From assembly GCA_041558415.1 (NCBI GenBank), contig JBFFEY010000058.1:1-19675 (forward strand): a stretch of DNA of 19,675 bases, read 5' to 3'. The notes under the pieces are model-generated. The model did not search any database. It was not told the origin of the DNA and was given only the letters and a program-made list of their open reading frames with translations. The stretch is from SG8-39 sp041558415. Its GTDB lineage: Bacteria; Pseudomonadota; Gammaproteobacteria; Burkholderiales; SG8-39. Shown here one piece after another: positions 13,940 to 19,675 of this stretch. The first letter of the stretch is position 1. The number at the start of each line of letters is the position of its first letter. A program made the position numbers and the translations under genes.

Positions 13940-14916
13940 GCCGCGAGCGCCACGCGGCGCGCCAGCGTGATCGCCAGCTGCACCGCTTCGCGCAGGCTGC
14001 CGGCATCGGCTTCGCCGCGACCCGCGATGTCGAGCGCCGTGCCGTGATCGACCGAGGTGCGCACGAACGGCAGGCCGAGCGTGACGTTCACGCCGCGGCC
14101 GAAGCTCGCATACTTGAGCACCGGCAGTCCCTGATCGTGATACATCGCGAGCGCGCAGTCCGCACCTTCGATCCGCTGCGGCACGAACAGGGTATCGGCC
14201 GCGAGCGGGCCTTCGACGCGCAGCCCCGCGGCGCGCGCCTCTGCCAGTGCGGGCGCAATGACCTCGATCTCCTCGCGCCCGAGATGTCCCGATTCGCCGC
14301 CATGCGGGTTGAGCCCGGCCACCAGGATGCGCGGCCGCGTGATGCCGAAGCGCGCGCGCAGATCGCGGTCAATCACGCCGAGCACCCGGCGCAGGCCCTC
14401 GCGCGTGATCGCGCGCGGCACGTCTGCGAGCGCCAGGTGCGTGGTCGCCAGGGCAACGCGCAGGCCGCCGCCAACCAGCATCATCACCACCTGCGACGAC
14501 CCGCTGCGCGCCGCCAGGTACTCGGTGTGCCCGGTGAAAGCGATCCCCGCTTCGTTGATCACGCCCTTGTGGACCGGCGCGGTCACCATGGCGTCGAACT
14601 CTCCGCACCGGCAACCTTCGATCGCGCGATCGAGCAAGGCGAGCACGTAGCCCGCGTTCGCGCGGTCCAGAGTGCCGGCCACGCTCGGCGCCGCGAGCGG
14701 CAGGTGCTCGATCTCCGCGCCACCCGGACGGTCGGCGCCACGCTGGTACCTCGGCAGCGTGCCGGTCGCGACACCGCGTTGCGCGAGCAGCTTGGCATCG
14801 CCCAGGATGACGAGGCGCGCCGGCAGCGGCTCGCCGACGAGCCGCGCGCACAGCTCGGGCCCGATCCCGGCCGGCTCACCCGAGCTAAGCGCAATCACCG
14901 GAAGCCGCGCAGTCAC
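13936..14916 (-). CDS. pdxA: 4-hydroxythreonine-4-phosphate dehydrogenase PdxA
   Basis: NAD-dependent, metal-dependent dehydrogenase of the DXP-dependent pyridoxal phosphate pathway, 326 residues (E. coli 329). The N-terminal GEPAGIGPEL motif is at 13-22. Metal ligands are H160 (TTHLAL), H205 (NPHGGESG) and H260 (MYHDQGL). The substrate-binding FTGHTEYLA is at 127-135, and the C-terminal RTSVDHGTALDIAG block is at 286-299. The start is GTG at 14916, supported by an AGGA Shine-Dalgarno that overlaps the surA stop codon. That makes translational coupling to surA likely. Its own stop overlaps the rsmA start by four bases. Confidence 0.97.
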   Translation of the reverse strand: MTARLPVIALSSGEPAGIGPELCARLVGEPLPARLVILGDAKLLAQRGVATGTLPRYQRGADRPGGAEIEHLPLAAPSVAGTLDRANAGYVLALLDRAIEGCRCGEFDAMVTAPVHKGVINEAGIAFTGHTEYLAARSGSSQVVMMLVGGGLRVALATTHLALADVPRAITREGLRRVLGVIDRDLRARFGITRPRILVAGLNPHGGESGHLGREEIEVIAPALAEARAAGLRVEGPLAADTLFVPQRIEGADCALAMYHDQGLPVLKYASFGRGVNVTLGLPFVRTSVDHGTALDIAGRGEADAGSLREAVQLAITLARRVALAA

Positions 14917-14925
14917 GTTCCGGTC

Positions 14926-16233
14926 CTAGCGCTCCTCGAGCCGCAGTTCGACGTAGGTCTGGTCGCGCAGCTGGCGCAGCCATTCCTGGTAGGCCTCGTC
15001 CGACTTGCGCTCGCGCAGCACCTGGCGCGCACGCAGCCGCAGGCGGTCGGCGGATACGCCGGCCTTGCGCCGCTCCAGCACCTGGATCAGGTGCCAGCCG
15101 AACGGTGATTGCACGGGCTGGCTGATCTCGCCCGGCTGCAGGCCGTCCATGGCCCGCTCGAAGTCCGGCACCGTGTCGCCGGGATACAACCACCCCAGGT
15201 CGCCCGCGCGCGCCGCCGTCGCGTCCTCCGAGTGCAGTCTCGCCAGCTCGCCAAAATCCGCGCCGCCGCGCGTCATGCGCTCGCGCAGGTCGAGCAGCCG
15301 GCGCCGCGCATCGTCCTGCGACACCGCCTCGTTCGTCTTGACCAGGATGTGTCGCGCCTGCGTCTGCACGACCTGCTGCACGGCGCTCGGCGCGCCGCTG
15401 CCGGCCTCGCGCCGGCCGAGCAGCTTGAGCACGTGAAAGCCGGCCGGGCTGCGCAGCACGTCGCTCACCTCGCCTGGCTTCATGCCCTTCAGCGCGCCGG
15501 AGAACAGCTCGGGCAGGCGATCCTCGCCGCGCCAGCCGAGCGCGCCGCCGCGCAGCGCGTTCGGCCCGTCCGAATAACTGGCCGCCAGCTTGGCGAAATC
15601 CGCGCCCCCGCGCGCCTCGTCGCGCACCCTTTCCACGCGCGCGCGCGCCGCCGCAATCTGATCCGGGTTGGCCTGCTCGGGCACGCGCACCAGGATGTGC
15701 GCGACGTCGAACTCGACGCGTTCGCTCGCCGGCGCCTTGCTTTCCTCCAGGTAGAGGTCGATCTCGCTTTCGCCGACCTGGATCTTGTTGTCCACCTCGC
15801 GTTCGCGCAGCCGCGCAAGCAGGATCTGCTCGCGCACTTCCTCGCGGAACTGCTCGTACGACACGCCATCGTTCTCCAGCCGGCGGCGGAACTCGGTCAG
15901 CGACATCCGGTTGCCCTCCGCAATGCGCTCGATGGCGCGGTCGAGCTGCACGTCGTCGACCTGGATGCCCGTGTCGCGCGCCAGCCGCAGCTGTGCCTTT
16001 TGCAAGATGAGCTGCTCGAGTACCTGCCCCTCGAGCACTTTGCGCTCCGGCAGCGCCGTGCCCTGTCGGCGCAGCTCGCGCTCCGCGGCCGCAACGCGCG
16101 CCTGCAGCTCGGTCATGGTCACCACGTCGCCGCCGACGATGGCCACGATGCGGTCGACCGGTACCACGCGCTGAGCGAGCGCCGGCGACGTCAGGGTCCA
16201 GCACGCGAAGAAGAGAAAAAGAACGCGAAGCAT
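14926..16233 (-). CDS. surA: Periplasmic chaperone / peptidyl-prolyl isomerase SurA
   Basis: Periplasmic chaperone delivering unfolded beta-barrel proteins, including LptD, to the BAM complex; 435 residues (E. coli 428). The signal peptide spans residues 1-20, with cleavage at ALA-Q. The SurA N-terminal chaperone domain covers about 21-165 (DRIVAIVGGDVVTMTEL, QLILQKAQLRLA, MSLTEFRRRLENDGVSY). Parvulin domain 1 lies at about 175-273 (VAHILV, SDGPNALRGGALGW) and parvulin domain 2 at about 292-388 (ARHILVKT, SEDATAARAGDLGW, SPFGWHLIQVL). A short C-terminal helix completes the chaperone module. It begins 12 bases after the lptD stop and ends nine bases before the pdxA GTG, so it sits inside an lptD-surA-pdxA-rsmA operon. 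Confidence 0.97.
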   Translation of the reverse strand: MLRVLFLFFACWTLTSPALAQRVVPVDRIVAIVGGDVVTMTELQARVAAAERELRRQGTALPERKVLEGQVLEQLILQKAQLRLARDTGIQVDDVQLDRAIERIAEGNRMSLTEFRRRLENDGVSYEQFREEVREQILLARLREREVDNKIQVGESEIDLYLEESKAPASERVEFDVAHILVRVPEQANPDQIAAARARVERVRDEARGGADFAKLAASYSDGPNALRGGALGWRGEDRLPELFSGALKGMKPGEVSDVLRSPAGFHVLKLLGRREAGSGAPSAVQQVVQTQARHILVKTNEAVSQDDARRRLLDLRERMTRGGADFGELARLHSEDATAARAGDLGWLYPGDTVPDFERAMDGLQPGEISQPVQSPFGWHLIQVLERRKAGVSADRLRLRARQVLRERKSDEAYQEWLRQLRDQTYVELRLEER

Positions 16234-16245
16234 CGGCAGGCAGGT

Positions 16246-18504
16246 TCAATACGTCATCTGGAACGGCAGCTGCGGTCGCAGATCCGGCGGCGCAAGCGCC
16301 GGGTCGCGCGGATTGGTCGCACGGTAGCCTGACACGCTGCGCTGCAGAAGCGTCTCGATGTCCTTCGTGCCGATCTCGCCGAGCCCGTTGAGCTGCAGCT
16401 GAAAATACACCCCCGTCGACTTCGAATCGGTCGTGGTCTGTAACGTCTGCAGCACCGTACGAAACACCCAGCAGCCCGCGTTGTACTCGAGACCCGCGAG
16501 CCCCTCGAGCAGCCGGCCGTCCAGAAAGGAATAATTGTAGCGCCCGACCGCATACCAGCCGCGCGCGAAGGGCCACTGCCCGGAGACATCCAGCTGCCGC
16601 AGCACCTGGCGCTGAAAGCGGTAGCTCGCGCTCAGCGCCTTGCCGATCGCCGGCGAGAAGCGCGCCGCGACGTTGTACTTGTCCATCACGCCCAGGCCGG
16701 GCTTGTACTGCACCGTGGTGTCGAAGCTCCAGGCGCTCGAGAGCTGCCCGCCCACGGAGGCCAGGATGTCCGAGCTGTCACCGGTGCGCAGCGGCGAGAA
16801 CGGCGTGAGTCCGACACCTTCGTTCTCGAAGTAGAACTTCTGCGCGATCGTCGCGCGCAGCGATTCACGGCCGTTGCCGCCGAGCAGGCGCGAGGTCAAC
16901 GCGACAGTGACTTCGTCGGCGTCGCCGAAGCGGTCGCCGCCGGAGAAGCGGTTCTCGCTGAAGATCTGCGCAAAGTTGAAATCGGCGGGCGCCGTGTCGA
17001 AGAGTGGCATGTCGCTCTGGTCGCGGTATGGGATGTAGACGTAGTACACGCGCGGCTCGAGCGTCTGCGTCATCGCTGCATCGCCCCATTGCAGGGGGCG
17101 CTCGAAAATGAGCCCGGCATCGACGCTGAGCCAGGGGATGGTCGCGCTCGGCCGCGAATCGCTTCCCGGCAGCGCGCCGGGCGCGAGGCGCGACAGATCG
17201 TATGTGCTGTAGCGCAGTCCCAGCTTCGGTCGCAGGAACCAGCCCGGCGCGAGCAGCGGCACGGTGAGCGTCGGATTGGTCACGAAACGCCCGCCTTCGG
17301 CGAGCGTCGGATGCGCGAAGCGCACGTACTCGGCGGGCAGCACGAAGTCGGCGAAACCGGCGACGTCGTTGATCCCGCCGGCGAAGGTGAGCTGCGGCAG
17401 GCGCTCGTGCGGCGGCACGATGGGTGCCGAGGGGTCCTGCAGCGTCTGGAATTTCTGCACCCGCGCCGTCGCGCCGTAGGTGAAGGCGCCGGCGCCCCCA
17501 CTGTACTGCAGGAAGCCCTCCTGCGGCAGCACGCCGATCGACGTGAAGCGCACCGAACTCGCGAGGTCGGAGAAGTACTGGTCGTCGGAAACCGTGTTGT
17601 AGTCGATGCCGCCGGAAAGCCCGGGCGCGATCTGATGGTTGTGGCGCAGCGAAAATCCGGAGCGCGAATCGCCGAAACGGCGGTCGTCCGGCAGGTACTC
17701 CACATGCAGGTCGCCGGCGTAGCTGCGACTGAGGTAGCGATAATCCGCCTTCAGCTGGACGCCGCGCTTGGACATGTAGACCGGCATGATGGTCGCGTCC
17801 TGCTCGGGCGCGATGTTCCAGTAGTAGGGCACGCCGATTTCGAGGCCGCGCTTCGACGTCTGCGCGTAGTACGGCGTGAGAAAGCCGCTCTTACGCTGCT
17901 TGTCGAGCGGCAGCTTGGCGAACGGCAGCGCGAGCACCGTGGTGTCGAAGAAGCGCAAGCGGCCGTCGCGCACGCGCGCCTCGTCGATGCCGTAGTCCAG
18001 CTCGAGCTCGCCAGTCTCGACCAGCCAGTCCTCCTGGCCCGGCGCGCAGGTGGTGTAGCTCGCGCCGCTCAGGCGATAGACGTCGCGGCTCAGAAAGTCG
18101 ACGCGCTCGGCCTTGCCGCGCGCGGTCTGTTCGCGCTGGATCACGTAGGTCGGTTGATCGAAAACGCCGGTCTCCTCCAGCGCGTCGTAGCGCAGCCGCG
18201 GCCCGAAAAAGCGGTCGCCCTCGAGTTCGAAACGCACCCCGCCGTCGGCCTCGATCCGGCCGAACTCCTGGTTGTAGCGCAGGAAATCGCTGAACACCGT
18301 CGTGCCGTCGCGCTTCAGCTCGACGTTGCCGCGCGCCGTGACTTCGAGGTCACCCACGCCGTCGATGCGCTCCGCGTCGATCGTGGTAACGGCGCGCGAA
18401 TCGCTGCGCTGCGCCGCGGCGCCCGTCGCGGCGAGCAGCGTCGCGAGGAGTACCACCATGCGCGAACCGCAAAGCGTCCGCCTGCGTGCAGCGCGTTCCT
18501 GCAT
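16246..18504 (-). CDS. lptD: LPS-assembly outer-membrane protein LptD
   Basis: Outer-membrane beta-barrel that, with the lipoprotein LptE, inserts LPS into the outer leaflet. From ATG 18504 it has 752 residues. A signal peptide (basic RRR, hydrophobic core, AAAQ near residue 32) precedes an LptA-like periplasmic jellyroll (about 40-150) and the barrel domain up to the C-terminal aromatic Tyr. The mature protein has only two cysteines, C153 (YTTCAPGQ) and C678 (NAGCWVF), matching one long-range disulfide. E. coli LptD has four, forming two disulfides. A TTG two codons upstream (18510) is possible but less likely. No Shine-Dalgarno is seen. It is first in the lptD-surA-pdxA-rsmA operon and divergent from amgK. 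The LptE gene is not in the window. Confidence 0.96.
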   Translation of the reverse strand: MQERAARRRTLCGSRMVVLLATLLAATGAAAQRSDSRAVTTIDAERIDGVGDLEVTARGNVELKRDGTTVFSDFLRYNQEFGRIEADGGVRFELEGDRFFGPRLRYDALEETGVFDQPTYVIQREQTARGKAERVDFLSRDVYRLSGASYTTCAPGQEDWLVETGELELDYGIDEARVRDGRLRFFDTTVLALPFAKLPLDKQRKSGFLTPYYAQTSKRGLEIGVPYYWNIAPEQDATIMPVYMSKRGVQLKADYRYLSRSYAGDLHVEYLPDDRRFGDSRSGFSLRHNHQIAPGLSGGIDYNTVSDDQYFSDLASSVRFTSIGVLPQEGFLQYSGGAGAFTYGATARVQKFQTLQDPSAPIVPPHERLPQLTFAGGINDVAGFADFVLPAEYVRFAHPTLAEGGRFVTNPTLTVPLLAPGWFLRPKLGLRYSTYDLSRLAPGALPGSDSRPSATIPWLSVDAGLIFERPLQWGDAAMTQTLEPRVYYVYIPYRDQSDMPLFDTAPADFNFAQIFSENRFSGGDRFGDADEVTVALTSRLLGGNGRESLRATIAQKFYFENEGVGLTPFSPLRTGDSSDILASVGGQLSSAWSFDTTVQYKPGLGVMDKYNVAARFSPAIGKALSASYRFQRQVLRQLDVSGQWPFARGWYAVGRYNYSFLDGRLLEGLAGLEYNAGCWVFRTVLQTLQTTTDSKSTGVYFQLQLNGLGEIGTKDIETLLQRSVSGYRATNPRDPALAPPDLRPQLPFQMTY

Positions 18505-18529
18505 TGGCAACGGGAATAAACGGCTCGGA

Positions 18530-18538
18530 TGCTAGAAT
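18530..18538 (+). promoter_or_regulatory. Extended -10 promoter of amgK-murU
   Basis: TGCTAGAAT is a TGN-extended -10 with a TAGAAT hexamer, a form that needs little or no -35. A TTGGCA lies upstream at 18504-18509 but is 23 bases away, too far for a standard spacer. It implies an amgK leader of about 90 bases. Confidence 0.5.
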
Positions 18539-18541
18539 CGC

Positions 18542-18547
18542 ATCATA
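18542..18547 (-). promoter_or_regulatory. Candidate -10 element of lptD operon
   Basis: TATGAT on the minus strand, 37 bases before the lptD ATG and interleaved with the divergent amgK -10. No matching -35 is visible at 17 bases. If both are used, the two RNA polymerases would compete for the same DNA. Confidence 0.3.
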
Positions 18548-18634
18548 CAGCGGACTGCGTGGCCGAGTGCCCGGACCCCGTGTTCTCGCGTCGCGATCGC
18601 CCGGGCCCTCTGCGCGCACCGCGCCCCTCACACT

Positions 18635-19642
18635 GTGGATTCACGCCGCGACGCTCTTGAGCGCTGGTTGCGTGCGCAACTGCACGGGACCGCATTCACC
18701 CTCGCGCCGGCATCGGAGGACGCGAGTTTTCGCCGCTATTTCAGGGCGACCCTCGACGATGGGCGTCGCTACATCGTCATGGACGCACCGCCCGAGCGCG
18801 AGCCCTGCGCACCGTTCGTCCACGTCGCGGCCCTGCTGCGCGCGGCCGGCGTGCATGCGCCGGAGGTGCATGCGCAGGATCTCGCCGCGGGCTTCCTGCT
18901 GCTCACCGATCTCGGCACGCGAACCTTCCTGGACGTGCTTGCGAGCGCCGACCGCGGCACGGCGAACGCGCTCATTCGCGATGCCACGGAAACGCTGGTG
19001 CGCTGGCAGTGCGCGAGCCGGCCCGGCGTGCTGCCGCCCTACGACGCCGCGCTGCTGCGGCAGGAGATGACGCTTTTTCCGCAGTGGTATCTCGGGCGCC
19101 ATCGCGGCATCGCGCTCTCGCCCGAGCAGACCGCCGCGCTCGAGCGCGTGTTTGCCCTGCTGATCGCCAGCGCCACCGCGCAGCCGCAGGTTTTCGTGCA
19201 TCGCGACTACATGCCGCGCAACCTCATGCTGAGCGAGCCCAACCCGGGCGTGCTCGACTTTCAGGACGCGGTCATCGGACCGATTAGCTACGACATCGTG
19301 TCGCTGCTGCGCGATGCCTTCATCAGCTGGGAAGAAGAACAAGTGCTCGACTGGTGCGTGCGCTACTGGGAGCGCGCGCGCGCGGCCGGCCTGCCGGTCG
19401 ATCCGGATTTCTCGGAATTCTTTCGTGCCTTCGAGTGGATGGGGCTGCAGCGCCATCTGAAGGTGCTTGGCATCTTCGCCCGCCTGACGCACCGCGACGG
19501 CAAGGCGAAGTACGTCGCGGACACGCCGCGCTTCCTGCGCTACGCGCGCGCGGTGGCCGAGCGTTACGTGCCGCTCGCCTCGCTCGCCCGTCTGCTGCAG
19601 CCGCTCGACGGCGACGCGGCAGGCGTCGTGCTGTCGTTCTGA
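18635..19642 (+). CDS. amgK: N-acetylmuramate/N-acetylglucosamine anomeric kinase AmgK
   Basis: Cytoplasmic sugar kinase of the aminoglycoside-phosphotransferase fold, 335 residues, that phosphorylates MurNAc (and GlcNAc) at C1 in the AmgK-MurU peptidoglycan recycling route. The catalytic loop VHRDYMPRN gives H189, D191 and N196. The metal-binding LDFQDA gives D208. The N-terminal lobe has SFRRYFRA near 31-38 and the hinge LLLTDLGTRTF near 88-98. The start is GTG 18635. No in-frame start lies upstream within the intergenic region, and no Shine-Dalgarno is visible. The identification rests on family features plus its neighbours: murU follows in a TGATG junction and lptD is divergent. An antibiotic-modifying role is not suggested by this context. 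Confidence 0.9.
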   Translation: MDSRRDALERWLRAQLHGTAFTLAPASEDASFRRYFRATLDDGRRYIVMDAPPEREPCAPFVHVAALLRAAGVHAPEVHAQDLAAGFLLLTDLGTRTFLDVLASADRGTANALIRDATETLVRWQCASRPGVLPPYDAALLRQEMTLFPQWYLGRHRGIALSPEQTAALERVFALLIASATAQPQVFVHRDYMPRNLMLSEPNPGVLDFQDAVIGPISYDIVSLLRDAFISWEEEQVLDWCVRYWERARAAGLPVDPDFSEFFRAFEWMGLQRHLKVLGIFARLTHRDGKAKYVADTPRFLRYARAVAERYVPLASLARLLQPLDGDAAGVVLSF

Positions 19643-19675
19643 TGAAAGCCATGATCCTCGCCGCCGGTCGCGGCG
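19642..19675 (+). CDS. murU: MurU, N-acetylmuramate-1-phosphate uridylyltransferase (5' fragment)
   Basis: Only the first eleven codons are inside the window, reading MKAMILAAGRG. This is the nucleotide-binding signature at the N-terminus of sugar-phosphate nucleotidyltransferases. Its ATG overlaps the amgK stop by one base (TGATG), indicating coupling. Being directly after amgK, MurU is the expected partner that makes UDP-MurNAc from MurNAc-1-phosphate. Another nucleotidyltransferase cannot be excluded from so few residues. Confidence 0.75.
   Translation, partial: MKAMILAAGRG

Noticed and set aside
14044..16332. Two long plus-strand open frames opposite pdxA and surA
   Set aside because: Both lie antisense to well-supported genes and lack family signatures. 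The absence of stops follows from the high GC content.
17089..18519. Long plus-strand open frame (476 codons) opposite lptD
   Set aside because: It is antisense to lptD, compositionally Arg/Ala/Val-rich, without domain motifs or start signals. Treated as a shadow frame.
1..19675. Mobile elements, CRISPR arrays, phage or defence genes
   Set aside because: No direct-repeat array, transposase, integrase or defence domain was recognised on either strand. The tRNA-Met gene has no integrase neighbour, and I noticed no partial copy of its 3' end suggesting an attachment site.

Overview
This window is very GC-rich chromosomal DNA filled almost end to end with housekeeping genes. There are 17 complete protein genes, the first codons of one more, and one tRNA gene. 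No gap exceeds about 125 bases. No transposase, integrase, phage gene, CRISPR array or toxin-antitoxin pair was seen. The gene content and two conserved blocks (miaB-phoH-ybeY-corC-lnt-glyQ-glyS-gmhB-plsC-gloA, and lptD-surA-pdxA-rsmA divergent from amgK-murU) point to a Gram-negative proteobacterium with lipopolysaccharide and ubiquinone. A betaproteobacterium is most likely; that assignment is inference from gene order remembered for the group.

Layout. (1) Positions 22-1951, minus strand: a UbiH/UbiF-type ubiquinone hydroxylase followed by dsbC, probably one operon. (2) Positions 2043-2119, plus strand: a tRNA-Met(CAU) gene with a good sigma70-type promoter. (3) Positions 2225-13172, plus strand: a long run of closely packed genes. 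It starts with a small exported protein of unknown function. Then come miaB (tRNA modification), phoH, ybeY and corC, lnt (lipoprotein acylation), glyQ and glyS (glycyl-tRNA synthetase), gmhB (LPS heptose synthesis), plsC (phospholipid synthesis), a YgjP-like metallopeptidase and gloA (methylglyoxal detoxification). Many neighbours overlap by a few bases, suggesting translational coupling. AT-rich TAGAAT-type -10 hexamers inside the run suggest internal promoters. (4) Positions 13169-18504, minus strand: lptD-surA-pdxA-rsmA, which meets gloA tail to tail with the two stop codons sharing the bases CTAG. (5) Positions 18635-19675, plus strand: amgK and the first codons of murU (peptidoglycan sugar recycling), divergent from lptD.

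How the genes fit together. Two themes dominate. One is envelope building: Lnt, GmhB, PlsC, LptD, SurA, DsbC, AmgK and MurU. The other is translation and RNA quality: tRNA-Met, MiaB, YbeY, GlyQS and RsmA. SurA chaperones outer-membrane proteins such as LptD, and in E. coli DsbC helps LptD reach its correct disulfide state. The LptD here keeps only two cysteines in the mature protein.

I found no convincing undescribed system. The points most worth a second look are the unassigned exported protein next to miaB, a possibly leaderless ubiH transcript, the tail-to-tail overlap with no room for a terminator, and family-atypical residues in DsbC, LptD and PlsC.
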